A stretch of 64,000 nucleotides of DNA, taken from positions 1 to 64,000 of the forward strand of contig NZ_LGEC01000075.1 in NCBI RefSeq assembly GCF_001279585.1. The letters run 5' to 3'. The position numbers and the translations under genes are program-made. How positions within the stretch are numbered: the stretch's first letter is position 1; each line of letters opens with the position of its first letter. This document shows, in pieces, positions 27,645-36,058 of this stretch. The stretch is from Nocardiopsis sp. NRRL B-16309 (GTDB lineage: Bacteria; Actinomycetota; Actinomycetes; Streptosporangiales; Streptosporangiaceae). The notes below the pieces were generated by a model, which worked only from the letters and a program-made list of their open reading frames with translations, had not been told where the DNA came from and ran no database searches.

Positions 27645-28796
27645 GTGACGAACGGAAGCGACCCCGCCGTGCCCCGCCCCGCCGGACGTTCGAAGAAGCC
27701 CGGGTTACTGCTGGGGCGGCCCTTCGGTGTTCCCGTCTACGTGACGTCGTCGTGGTGGATCGTGGCCATCCTGATCACGCTCGTCTACGGCGGCATCGTG
27801 CAGACGCGGCTGGCGCTGGGCCCGTCGGCCTACCTGCTGGCGTTCGTCTTCGCGGTCCTGCTGTACGCGTCGGTGCTGGTCCACGAGCTGGCGCACTCGG
27901 TGGTGGCGCGGATGTACGGGCTACCCGTACGGCGCATCGTCCTGTACGTGCTGGGCGGGGTCTCGGAGATCGAGCGGGAGGCGCCCACCCCGGGCCGGGA
28001 GTTCTGGATCGCGTTCTCCGGCCCGGCGCTGTCGCTGCTGCTGGCCGCGGGCGGGTTCGGGCTGGCCTCGCTGGCCGAGCCGTTCAGCGTGACGGGCGAG
28101 CTCCTGTTCCAGTTGTGGGTGGCCAACCTGCTGGTCGGTGTGTTCAACCTGCTGCCGGGGCTGCCGTTGGACGGCGGGCGGCTGCTGCGGGCGGGTGTGT
28201 GGAAGGTGACCGGGCGCGCCTACACCGGGAGCGTGGTGGCGGCCTGGGGCGGCCGGGTGCTGGCGCTGGTGGTCGTGGCGCTGCCGTGGCTGTTCGCCGC
28301 GTCGGCGGGCAGTACGCCGGGGCCGTGGGCGGTCGTGTGGGGCGTGGTGCTGGGCGGGTTCATGTGGATGGGGGCGTCCGAGGCGCTCAAGAGCGCCCGG
28401 CTGCGCGCGCGGGTGCCCCGGCTCAAGGCCCGGGAGCTGGTGCGGCGGTCGGTCTCGGTGGTCTCCGACACCCCCCTGGCGGAGGCCGAGCGGCGGGCGG
28501 AGGCGGCCGGTGCCGAGGCGGTGGTGGTCACGGACTCCGCGGGGACGCCGGTGGCGATCGTGCATCCCGCCGCGGCCCAGGCCATCACGGAGGCGCGCCG
28601 GTCCTGGGTGCCGGTGTCGAGTGTGGCGCGTGCGGTCACGCGTGAGTCGGTCGTGCCGGTGGATCTGGAGGGCGAGGCGCTGATGGAGGCCCTTTCGCGT
28701 CGCCCGCTGCCGGAGTACCTCGTGGTTGAGGAGGACGGTGGTGTGGTCGGCGTGCTCCGGGCGATGGACGTCAACGCCGCGATGAACGGGGACTGA
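27645..28796 (+). CDS. Site-2 protease (peptidase M50) with CBS domains
   Basis: A 383-aa intramembrane zinc protease. H80-E81-L-A-H84 in LVHELAHSVVARMYG is the HExxH site; NLLPGLPLDGGR near residue 165-176 supplies the third ligand (Asp). About six membrane segments flank these. The C-terminal 120 residues form a CBS pair (SVVSDTPLAEAERRAEAAGAEAVVV; PEYLVVEEDGGVVGVL), which in this subgroup may sense nucleotides. Family members cut membrane-bound anti-sigma or regulatory proteins. The substrate is unknown and no anti-sigma gene is nearby. Start GTG 27645 by the leaderless box. Confidence 0.9.
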   Translation: MTNGSDPAVPRPAGRSKKPGLLLGRPFGVPVYVTSSWWIVAILITLVYGGIVQTRLALGPSAYLLAFVFAVLLYASVLVHELAHSVVARMYGLPVRRIVLYVLGGVSEIEREAPTPGREFWIAFSGPALSLLLAAGGFGLASLAEPFSVTGELLFQLWVANLLVGVFNLLPGLPLDGGRLLRAGVWKVTGRAYTGSVVAAWGGRVLALVVVALPWLFAASAGSTPGPWAVVWGVVLGGFMWMGASEALKSARLRARVPRLKARELVRRSVSVVSDTPLAEAERRAEAAGAEAVVVTDSAGTPVAIVHPAAAQAITEARRSWVPVSSVARAVTRESVVPVDLEGEALMEALSRRPLPEYLVVEEDGGVVGVLRAMDVNAAMNGD

Positions 28797-28878
28797 GCGC
28801 GGGGCGCGCGCGAGGACCGGGCGGCGTCGGCGGCCGGTGGTGACTCGGCCGCTGACCGTGCCGGCGGCGGGCGGTGCC

Positions 28879-29352
28879 TCAGCGCCGGGCTCCCTGGGGC
28901 CACAGGACACGGACCGGGAGCGAGAGCGAGCGGGCGTAGGCCACGACGTCGGCGGTGCCGCCGGGGCCGCGGGCGGGCTCGCCGTCCCAGACGGCGACGA
29001 GCTGGTCGCAGTGGTCGACCAGGTGGCGTCCGGCGGCCATGTGCGCGTCGGAGGTGGACGCCTGGTGCGGTAACCGGTGGACCATGACCGCGCGGGCGAG
29101 GAGCCGGTCGTAGGTGGGGTGGTGTTCCTCGGGGAGGCCCTCCCTGTAGCCGGCGGCGGGGATGACGGCCTCCAGTGGGGCGCCCGCGGCCAGGACGGCC
29201 TCGGCGAAGACGGTGTCGGCGCCGTCGGCCAGGCAGGACAGGCCCACGAAGTCACATCCGCGGGGCGCCAGGTGTGCGGCGATCATGGTCGCGATGGCGC
29301 TGTCCAGGCCCGGGGTCAGGCCGCGGTGTCCGGTGATGCCGATACGGATCAC
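28879..29352 (-). CDS. SLOG-superfamily (LSDAT-like) nucleotide-binding protein
   Basis: A 157-aa Rossmann-like protein. Visible SLOG features are the N-terminal strand and loop IGITGHRGL, GLSCLADGADTVFAEAVLAAG, AAGRHLVDHCDQLVAVWDG, and GPGGTADVVAYAR. SLOG proteins bind nucleotides or nucleotide sugars and are often predicted sensors or effectors in signalling and defence gene sets. It lies 32 bases downstream of the XRE-TPR regulator on the same strand, so the two are probably co-transcribed. No catalytic role can be assigned. Confidence 0.72.
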   Translation of the reverse strand: MIRIGITGHRGLTPGLDSAIATMIAAHLAPRGCDFVGLSCLADGADTVFAEAVLAAGAPLEAVIPAAGYREGLPEEHHPTYDRLLARAVMVHRLPHQASTSDAHMAAGRHLVDHCDQLVAVWDGEPARGPGGTADVVAYARSLSLPVRVLWPQGARR

Positions 29353-29384
29353 GAAACCTCCCTGGAGTTCTGCTCGCCGCGTTT

Positions 29385-30707
29385 CTACCCACAGGCGGAG
29401 AATCCGGTCATCAGAGAGGTCAGCTGATCGTCGAGTTCCCGGACGCAGGCGGCGTAGGGGCCGGTGTAGCGGCGCCGGAAGGCGCGTACGCGGCCGATGA
29501 CGCGTTCGGACCCGAACTCCATGCCGGTGGCGAGCGCCTCCTGGGCCAGGCGGAAGGCCTCGTCGACGTCACCGGCGTCGGCGTGGGCCGAGGCCAGTTC
29601 GACCTGGAGCACGGCGGCCTGCTTGGCGCTGGCGCCGGAGGGGGCGAAGGCCTCGGCGAAGGCCTGGCGGGCGTCGTGCGGGCGCCGTAGCCGCACGTCG
29701 ACGAGCGCGCGGTACCCGGCGACCTTGGGCTCGTCGAAGGCGAAGACCCACGGCCAGGGCGGGTCGCAGTTGCCGGGCCTGGCGACCTCGCGCTCGGCTC
29801 GTCGCAGGGCGTGCGCGGCCGAGGAGCGGTCGCCGATTCCGGCGTGGGCCAGGGCGCCCACGCAGGCCAGCCAGGCGTTGGCGGTGGGGTGGGCGGTGCC
29901 GCCCAGGACGTGCTCGGCCTCCCGGACGAGCCCGAGTCCGAGCTCGGGGTCCTCCGCGGTGTCGATCTCGAAGGCGGCCAGGGAGCCGAGCATGTAGACG
30001 TCGAGCAGGCGGATGCCGGTCTGGCGGGCGCGCACGACGGCTGTGCGGTAGTGCATGCGGGCCGAGCCCATGTCGCCCTGGTCGGCGTGCAGCCAGGCGG
30101 CGAAGCCGGAGGCCTCGCTGGCCGCGGCGCTGACGGGCGCGAGGAAGGGTGTCCCGCGCGCGTTCGCGAGCATCTGCTCGGCCAGATGCACGTGCGCCAC
30201 CGCACTTGGCAGCAGGTGGCGGGCGGCGGAGGTGGCGTCCATCCGGCGCTGGCCGCCGGTGATGGAGCGCAGGGCGGGGGCGGTGGTCTCGTTGACCGCG
30301 TGACGGGTGTGGGCGTTGGCGTGGGCGATCCGTGGCGCGGTGGTCGTCATGAGGGCTCCCGCGGCGACGACCCGTCCGAAGTCGCGGCGTCTCGTGGGGT
30401 CCACCTCCTCGGGGGCGGCGGCGCCGTCCGGAGGCGCGCTGCCGCCGAACCGGAGCAGGTGAAGGGGGATGCCGAGCCTCTGGGCGAGGTCGTGCACCTG
30501 GCTCACGGTGAGGGACTGCTGGCCGTTGATCACCCGGGAGACCCAGCTCTGGGAGTAGTCGACCGCACGGGCGAGCTCGCCCTGGGACCATCCGCGCGCG
30601 CTGCGCACGCCCTCGATGACCGTCGCCATGTCACAGGTCGCCAGGGCGGCCGCGATGCGGGGCCGTGACCACAGGTCGGGTGAAGGAACGCCGTCTCGTT
30701 GGGGCAT
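29385..30707 (-). CDS. XRE-family regulator with TPR-like C-terminal domain
   Basis: A 440-aa protein. Residues about 28-85 are a Cro/CI helix-turn-helix (VRSARGWSQGELARAVDYSQSWVSRVINGQQSLTVSQVHDLAQRLGI). After a 50-residue linker with RRRDFGRVV...GALMTTTAP, about 280 residues form repeated helix pairs of TPR type (LAEQMLANA; HADQGDMGSARMHYRTAVVRA; ASAHADAGDVDEAFRLAQEAL). Such architecture is common in Streptomyces and may sense a peptide or protein through the TPR part. First gene of a pair with the SLOG protein; leaderless start at 30707. Confidence 0.82.
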   Translation of the reverse strand: MPQRDGVPSPDLWSRPRIAAALATCDMATVIEGVRSARGWSQGELARAVDYSQSWVSRVINGQQSLTVSQVHDLAQRLGIPLHLLRFGGSAPPDGAAAPEEVDPTRRRDFGRVVAAGALMTTTAPRIAHANAHTRHAVNETTAPALRSITGGQRRMDATSAARHLLPSAVAHVHLAEQMLANARGTPFLAPVSAAASEASGFAAWLHADQGDMGSARMHYRTAVVRARQTGIRLLDVYMLGSLAAFEIDTAEDPELGLGLVREAEHVLGGTAHPTANAWLACVGALAHAGIGDRSSAAHALRRAEREVARPGNCDPPWPWVFAFDEPKVAGYRALVDVRLRRPHDARQAFAEAFAPSGASAKQAAVLQVELASAHADAGDVDEAFRLAQEALATGMEFGSERVIGRVRAFRRRYTGPYAACVRELDDQLTSLMTGFSACG

Positions 30708-30713
30708 GAGTTT

Positions 30714-30719
30714 AGATTA
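30714..30719 (-). promoter_or_regulatory. Leaderless -10 box of the XRE-TPR gene
   Basis: Minus-strand TAATCT, 6 bases, ATG 30707. There is no Shine-Dalgarno sequence. Confidence 0.6.
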
Positions 30720-30868
30720 GGGATTCCGGGCTCGCTTGGTGGCTATGTGTCAAAATGAAGGTGCGATGCGTGATCCGCATACGGTCACGCCCCCGTCCCC
30801 CTGATGCGGCAGAGTTCAAGGGACATTGGTCCCCGGTCGCACGGGAAGACATCGGGAAGGGAGGTCTG

Positions 30869-31282
30869 GTGACCGTTGAGACCCCACCGCTGGGGAAACC
30901 GGGTCCGGCCGGGTTCGGGCGCGGCGCGGACACCGCCGAGGCTCGGGCCCTGACGGGAACGGCCGCCGACGGCGCCGACCGCGGGGAGCTGGTCGGCGGA
31001 GCGCTGCGCGGCCTGGCCGCCGAACTGCGGTCGCGGGGTGTGGAGGTGCGCGAGGACCGGACGTCGGGTGTGGTCGACGCCGGACCGAGCAGCCGTCCGC
31101 AGCGCGCTCTGCTGCGCCCGCACCGCGGCGGTCTGTGGTGGTGGATGCGCTGGCCGCTCCAGGACGGGGTGCCCGCCCCGCTGGCGGGGGTCCCGCTGTC
31201 CCCGGTCACCCGGACGGGGGACGCCGCCCGGCGGATCGCCGGGGCGCTGTCCTCCTGCGACGGCGCGTCCGACGCGGCGTGA
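30869..31282 (+). CDS. Hypothetical 137-aa protein divergent from the XRE-TPR gene
   Basis: I do not recognise it. GTG 30869 has a strong GGGAGG 5 bases upstream. The N-terminal 45 residues are Gly/Ala-rich; the rest has a charged helix (ALRGLAAELRSRGVEVRED), then a Trp-rich strand segment GGLWWWMRWPL and a helix with RTGDAARRIAGAL. No signal peptide or membrane segment. Small soluble proteins with a WWW/RW motif often stand next to XRE regulators in actinomycetes; partnership with the divergent regulator is inference. Confidence 0.6.
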   Translation: MTVETPPLGKPGPAGFGRGADTAEARALTGTAADGADRGELVGGALRGLAAELRSRGVEVREDRTSGVVDAGPSSRPQRALLRPHRGGLWWWMRWPLQDGVPAPLAGVPLSPVTRTGDAARRIAGALSSCDGASDAA

Positions 31283-31480
31283 CCGTGCCCGAACTCGCCT
31301 GACCGTGCTCCGTGAGCGATGACGACCGCCGACGTTCCCTGAACCCGAGCCGTCGCGCTCATCCCTGGACGGGCGCGTGCTGTGTCCGCGCCCAGGCGAC
31401 GGGCGGGGCCTGGGCCTTCCCCGAAACCCAGTCTCCCTCTGCACGGGGCCGCGTCCGGTCCCGCCCGTCCTCTCCCCCCG

Positions 31481-31550
31481 GCGGCCCGAGGGGCGCCCCG
31501 ACCCCCGGTGCCCCTCGGGCCGCGCCTTCGCCCCGCCCGCGCGGGCGGGG
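31481..31550. terminator. Pair of strong hairpins between convergent genes
   Basis: First, gcggcccgaggggc (31481-31494) pairs perfectly with 31510-31523 and can extend to 17 bp. Second, a perfect 20-base palindrome ccccgcccgcgcgggcgggg (31531-31550) abuts the stop of the glucokinase gene. They could stop transcription from both directions. Confidence 0.8.
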
Positions 31551-32384
31551 TCAGGCGAGGTCGTCCACGGCCCCCGCCGCCGCTTCGCGCGCGGCGCCCC
31601 GGTCCGCGGCCAGGCCGGTCTCCCGGTCCGCGTCCTGCGCGGCGGCCAGGGCGGCGCCGACGATGCCCGCGGAGTTGCGCAGCGACGCCGCCACGATGGG
31701 CGTGCGGATGTCCACGTGGGGGAGGAACTTGTCGGCCTTGCGGCTCACCCCGCCGCCGACGACGATCAGGTCCGGCCACACCAGGTCCTCCAGGACCCGG
31801 TAGTAGCGGTGCAGCCGCTTGGTGGCCCACTCGTGGTAGGAGAGGTCCTCGCGTTCCTTGGCGCCGGAGGAGGCCCGGCTCTCCGCGTCGTGGCCGTCGA
31901 TCTCCAGGTGGCCGAACTCGGTGTTGGGCACCAGGTGGCCGTCCACGACCAGGGCGGTGCCGATCCCGGTGCCCAGGGTCGTCATCAGCACGACGCCGCG
32001 CACCCCCTGGGCCGCGCCGTAGCGGGCCTCGGCCAGGGCCGCGGCGTCGGCGTCGTTGAGGACGCGTACCGACCGCCCGGTGGCCCGGGCGAACAGGTCC
32101 CGCGCGTCGGTGCCCACCCAGTGGCCGTGCAGGTTCGCGGCGGTGTGCACGACGCCGTTCTGGACCACGCCGGGGAAGGTCACACCCAGGGGAGCGCCCT
32201 CGGCGACGGGGAAGTGCTCGGCGATGCGGCCGACGATCTCGGCCACGGCGGCGGGGGTGGCGTGCTCGGGCGTGAGGATCTTCAGGCGCTCCTGCAGGAA
32301 CTCGCCGGTGGCGAGGTCGACCGGGGCTCCCTTGATGCCGCTGCCGCCGATGTCGATTCCGAGCCCCGTGGTCAGCTGTGACAT
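31551..32384 (-). CDS. ppgK: Polyphosphate glucokinase (ROK family)
   Basis: A 277-aa kinase that phosphorylates glucose with polyphosphate or ATP. N-terminal phosphate loop LGIDIGGSGIKGA; PLGVTFPGVV; catalytic Asp in VLNDADAAALAEARYG; second phosphate loop TLGTGIGTAL; and the family-typical EFGHLEIDGHDAESRAS followed by SYHEWA, which distinguishes actinobacterial polyphosphate glucokinases from plain ROK glucokinases (no Cys-rich zinc site). The C-terminus has an Ala/Asp/Arg tail. GGGAG lies about 11 bases before ATG. It gives glucose-6-phosphate in the cytoplasm; divergent to trmI. Confidence 0.92.
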   Translation of the reverse strand: MSQLTTGLGIDIGGSGIKGAPVDLATGEFLQERLKILTPEHATPAAVAEIVGRIAEHFPVAEGAPLGVTFPGVVQNGVVHTAANLHGHWVGTDARDLFARATGRSVRVLNDADAAALAEARYGAAQGVRGVVLMTTLGTGIGTALVVDGHLVPNTEFGHLEIDGHDAESRASSGAKEREDLSYHEWATKRLHRYYRVLEDLVWPDLIVVGGGVSRKADKFLPHVDIRTPIVAASLRNSAGIVGAALAAAQDADRETGLAADRGAAREAAAGAVDDLA

Positions 32385-32592
32385 GGGTCGTCGTCTCCCG
32401 TTGGTCCTCGTGTGCCGAAGGGGCGCGCGGGCGCCCCACGCAACCCGATCCTGCCCTGGCGGGCCGACTTTCGCACGCGTTCGGGAAAAGGGGCGGCCGC
32501 GGCGGGGCGCGGGCCGGTCCGCCGGGTGGTGGCGGACCGATACGCTGGGCGGTTGGCCCGACCAATAGCGACGTGGGAAGACGAGAGCGACG

Positions 32593-33657
32593 TTGACCGG
32601 TATCCATGGGCGCCGCGGCCCCTTCACCGACGGCGACACCGTGCAGCTGACCGACCCCAAGGGTCGCATGCACACCATCACACTGAGCGAGGGCGGTGCG
32701 TTCCACTCGCACAAGGGCAAGGTCGAGCACGCCGACCTCATCGGTCAGCCCGAGGGGAGCGTGGTGCGCTCCAACACCGGTACGGCCTACGTGGCGCTGC
32801 GTCCGCTCCTGATCGACTACACGCTGTCGATGAAGCGCGGCGCGACCATCGTCTACCCCAAGGACGCCGCCCAGGTCCTGGTGGAGGCGGACATCTTCCC
32901 GGGCGCGCGCGTGGTGGAGGCCGGGGCCGGTTCGGGGGCGATGTCCAACTGGCTGCTGCGCGCGGTCGGTGAGCAGGGCATGGTGCACTCCTACGAGCGC
33001 CGGGCCGACTTCGCCGAGATCGCCCGCAAGAACGTGGAGCGCTTCCACGGGGGCCCGCACCCGGCGTGGAAGCTCACCGTCGGCGATCTGGTGGAGTCCC
33101 TCGACGAGACCGACGTGGACCGGGTCTTCCTGGACATGCTCGCGCCGTGGGAGTGCCTGGACGCGGTCGCGGGCGCGCTGATCCCGGGCGGTCTGGTGTG
33201 CTGCTACGTCGCCACCACGACCCAGCTCTCCCGGGTGGTGGAGGAGCTGCGGGAGGACCCGCGCTTCTACGAGCCCCGCTCGTGGGAGACGATGCTGCGC
33301 ACCTGGCACGTGGAGGGCCTGGCGGTGCGCCCGGACCACCGCATGATCGGGCACACCGGGTTCCTGGTGGTCGCGCGGCGCCTGGCGGACGGGGCCGAGG
33401 CGCCCGAGCGCCGGCGCCGGCCGGCCAAGGGGGCCTACGGCAAGGACTTCACTCCCGTGCGGGAGCGGGAGGGCCGCGGCGGTGCCGGGGCGGACGCGGT
33501 CGCGTCGGCCGAGTCGGTCGCGTCGGCTCCGCCGGAGGGCGGCGCGGCGGTTCCGTCCGCCGGGCCGACCGAACCGGTCACGCCCGCTGAGCCGACCACG
33601 CCGACCGAGCCGGAGACGGGTCCGCCGGCGGCGGAGCCGGACGACGACGCACGGTAG
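32593..33657 (+). CDS. trmI: tRNA (adenine-58-N1)-methyltransferase
   Basis: A 354-aa enzyme that methylates A58 in the T-loop of tRNA using SAM. N-terminal beta domain (residues 1-75), then the class-I methyltransferase fold: SAM loop VVEAGAGSG at 107-115, acidic E in HSYERR, VDRVFLDMLAPWECL. The neighbour mpa and the RecB-like gene match the M. tuberculosis Rv2118c locus. The last 75 residues are an unconserved Ala/Glu/Ser/Thr/Pro tail, longer than in the roughly 280-aa mycobacterial enzyme. TTG 32593 is the first codon matching the family N-terminus; upstream signals are weak (GAGAG). Confidence 0.92.
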   Translation: MTGIHGRRGPFTDGDTVQLTDPKGRMHTITLSEGGAFHSHKGKVEHADLIGQPEGSVVRSNTGTAYVALRPLLIDYTLSMKRGATIVYPKDAAQVLVEADIFPGARVVEAGAGSGAMSNWLLRAVGEQGMVHSYERRADFAEIARKNVERFHGGPHPAWKLTVGDLVESLDETDVDRVFLDMLAPWECLDAVAGALIPGGLVCCYVATTTQLSRVVEELREDPRFYEPRSWETMLRTWHVEGLAVRPDHRMIGHTGFLVVARRLADGAEAPERRRRPAKGAYGKDFTPVREREGRGGAGADAVASAESVASAPPEGGAAVPSAGPTEPVTPAEPTTPTEPETGPPAAEPDDDAR

Positions 33658-33973
33658 CCGCCGGGTCGGCCGCACGGCCGCCGAGAGCCGCACGCGAGCC
33701 CGCCCGGGCCCGTCCCGGGCGGGCTCCGTCGTGCGCTCCCCAGCCCGGCGACGTGGGCCGGAGCGGTGCGGCGTTCACCGCCCGGGACTTGCCCGGAGCC
33801 AGACACTGAGGTTACTTTCTCATTACGTCGGGTCATCCGGTACCACTGTGACCTGGCCAGATGCAAGACCTCCGAATGAGGGCTAGGACACTCCTCGCCA
33901 CTGGGAGGTTAGGAATCGGGCGGGGGTAGGTAGGCTCCCGAGTAGTCGTCCTTCTCATAGGGAGGTGGCGGAC
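33658..33973 (+). other. Intergenic region upstream of mpa
   Basis: A 316-base gap with the trmI terminator at its start and the mpa promoter at its end. TAGGCT at 33930-33935 is a candidate -10 box, about 40 bases before the GTG, which also has a ribosome site. No gene is seen. Confidence 0.5.
33696..33726 (+). terminator. trmI terminator
   Basis: A perfect 13-bp stem (gagcccgcccggg with cccgggcgggctc) and 5-base loop, about 40 bases after the stop. Confidence 0.85.
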
Positions 33974-35734
33974 GTGGCCGAGCGCGACGACGAGCGTCAG
34001 AGCGACCAGGACCGTGAAGTCGCTGAACTCACGGCACAGGTCTCTTACATGGAAAAGGAACTCAGCGTGGTTCGGCGTAAGCTCGCCGATTCGCCCCGAC
34101 ATGTACGCCTTCTGGAGGAGCGTTTGAGGGAGGCCCAGGCCAACCTCGCCGCTGCCAACGGACAGAACGAGCGGCTCGTCTCCACTCTCAAGGAGGCGCG
34201 CGAGCAGATCGTGGCACTGAAGGAGGAGGTCGACCGGCTGGCGCAACCGCCGTCCGGGTTCGGCGTCTACCTGGGGTCGCGTGAGGACGAGACCGTCGAG
34301 ATCTTCACCAACGGCCGCAAGATGCGGGTGAACGTCAGTCCCTCCGTGGACCTGGACGCCCTGCGCCCCGGCCAGGAGGTGATGCTCAACGAGGCCTTCA
34401 ACGTCGTCGAGGTGGAGTCGTTCGAGACCGTCGGCGAGGTCGTCATGCTCAAGGAGATCCTTGAGGACGGCGAGCGCGCGCTGGTGATCTCCCACCACGA
34501 CGAGGAGCGGATCGTGCGTTTGGCCGATCCCCTGCGCGACGAACCGGTCCGACCGGGCGACTCGTTGCTGTTGGAGCCGCGTTCGGGTTATGTCTACGAG
34601 CGCATCCCCAAGTCCGAGGTCGAGGAACTCATCCTCGAAGAGGTCCCCGACATCGCCTACACCGACATCGGCGGCCTGTCGGGACAGATCGAGATGATCC
34701 GCGACGCGGTCGAACTGCCCTACCTCTACAAGGAGTTGTTCTACGAGCACCAGCTGCGCCCGCCGAAGGGCGTACTGCTGTACGGGCCCCCCGGGTGCGG
34801 CAAGACGCTCATCGCCAAGGCGGTGGCCAACTCGCTGGCCAAGCAGGTGGCCGAGCGGACGGGCCGCGACGTCGGCAAGAGCTTCTTCCTCAACATCAAG
34901 GGCCCGGAGCTGCTCAACAAGTACGTGGGCGAGACCGAGCGGCACATCCGCCTGGTCTTCCAACGGGCACGGGAGAAGGCCTCCGAGGGCACACCCGTCA
35001 TCGTCTTCTTCGACGAGATGGACTCGATCTTCCGCACCCGTGGCTCTGGCGTGTCCTCCGACGTGGAGAACACGATCGTGCCGCAGCTGCTCAGTGAGAT
35101 CGACGGTGTCGAGGGGCTGGAGAACGTCATCGTCATCGGCGCCTCCAACCGCGAGGACATGATCGACCCGGCGATCCTGCGGCCCGGCCGGCTGGACGTC
35201 AAGATCAAGATCGAGCGTCCGGACGCCGAGGCGGCCCGCGACATCTTCGGCAAGTACATCACCCCCGACCTGCCCCTGCACGACGAGGACCTGGCCGAGC
35301 ACGGCGGGTCCGCCAAGGCCACCGTCGACGCCATGATCCAGCGGGTCGTGGAGCGGATGTACACCGAGGGCGAGGAGAACCGGTTCCTGGAGGTGACCTA
35401 CGCCAACGGGGACAAGGAGGTCCTGTACTTCAAGGACTTCAACTCCGGCGCGATGATCGAGAACATCGTCTCGCGGGCCAAGAAGATGGCGATCAAGGAC
35501 TTCATCGACGCCCAGGCCAAGGGCATCCGGGTCTCGCACCTGCTCCAGGCCTGCGTCGACGAGTTCAGTGAGAACGAGGACCTGCCCAACACCACCAACC
35601 CCGACGACTGGGCACGCATCTCCGGTAAGAAGGGCGAGCGCATCGTCTACATCCGGACCCTGGTGACCGGCAAGAAGGGCGCCGACGCCGGGCGCAGCAT
35701 CGACACCGTGGCCAACACGGGTCAGTACCTGTAA
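33974..35734 (+). CDS. mpa: Proteasomal ATPase Mpa/ARC
   Basis: A 586-aa AAA ATPase that recognises pupylated proteins and unfolds them into the 20S proteasome. Residues about 10-85 form the coiled coil that binds Pup; two OB-like domains follow to about 235; the AAA module has Walker A GPPGCGKT near 270 and Walker B VIVFFDEMDS near 345, with the arginine-finger region after GSGVSSDVENT. The last three residues are Q-Y-L, the tail that docks in the alpha-ring pockets and gates the core. GTG 33974 follows AGGGAGGT by 7 bases; a GTG at 33965 overlaps the ribosome site itself. It leads the proteasome locus and ends at a strong terminator. Confidence 0.96.
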   Translation: MAERDDERQSDQDREVAELTAQVSYMEKELSVVRRKLADSPRHVRLLEERLREAQANLAAANGQNERLVSTLKEAREQIVALKEEVDRLAQPPSGFGVYLGSREDETVEIFTNGRKMRVNVSPSVDLDALRPGQEVMLNEAFNVVEVESFETVGEVVMLKEILEDGERALVISHHDEERIVRLADPLRDEPVRPGDSLLLEPRSGYVYERIPKSEVEELILEEVPDIAYTDIGGLSGQIEMIRDAVELPYLYKELFYEHQLRPPKGVLLYGPPGCGKTLIAKAVANSLAKQVAERTGRDVGKSFFLNIKGPELLNKYVGETERHIRLVFQRAREKASEGTPVIVFFDEMDSIFRTRGSGVSSDVENTIVPQLLSEIDGVEGLENVIVIGASNREDMIDPAILRPGRLDVKIKIERPDAEAARDIFGKYITPDLPLHDEDLAEHGGSAKATVDAMIQRVVERMYTEGEENRFLEVTYANGDKEVLYFKDFNSGAMIENIVSRAKKMAIKDFIDAQAKGIRVSHLLQACVDEFSENEDLPNTTNPDDWARISGKKGERIVYIRTLVTGKKGADAGRSIDTVANTGQYL

Positions 35735-35746
35735 CAGCGTGTGCGC

Positions 35747-35774
35747 GGGGCCGACCGGACGTCCGGTCGGCCCC
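35747..35774 (+). terminator. mpa terminator
   Basis: A perfect 28-base palindrome, ggggccgaccggac and its complement, 13 bases after the TAA stop. Confidence 0.88.
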
Positions 35775-36046
35775 GTCGTGCTGTTCCGCCGGAACCATGG
35801 CTCCGGAGGCCGCCGACCGAACCGTTCAGGCCCTGGTCAGGGGCGGATTCTCCGCGCGTTTCCGCGGTGGTGGCGGGGCGGTTCCGGCACCTGGCCCCTT
35901 TTCCGCCGGCGCGCTGTCCCGCGATGCGGACGAAGCCCGTCCGACCTGCGAGAACGGTCCTTGGGGTCCGCTGGGCCGAAACGCCCGAGAAGACGGCACT
36001 TGAGCGACAATTGGCGCTGAAGCGTTCAAGACCGGTCCCCGGCGGA

Positions 36047-36052
36047 TAACCT
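36047..36052 (+). promoter_or_regulatory. Leaderless -10 box of dop
   Basis: TAACCT, 6 bases, ATG 36059; no ribosome-binding site is visible. Confidence 0.5.
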
Positions 36053-36058
36053 CTCATC

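Larger units (their letters stand above)
35735..36058 (+). other. Intergenic region between mpa and dop
   Basis: A 324-base gap with the mpa terminator and the dop promoter. Short frames across it have no recognisable product. Confidence 0.5.

Noticed and set aside
31531..31550. Palindrome as an attachment site or transposon end
   Set aside because: It abuts a stop codon beside a second hairpin between convergent genes, so a terminator explains it better.
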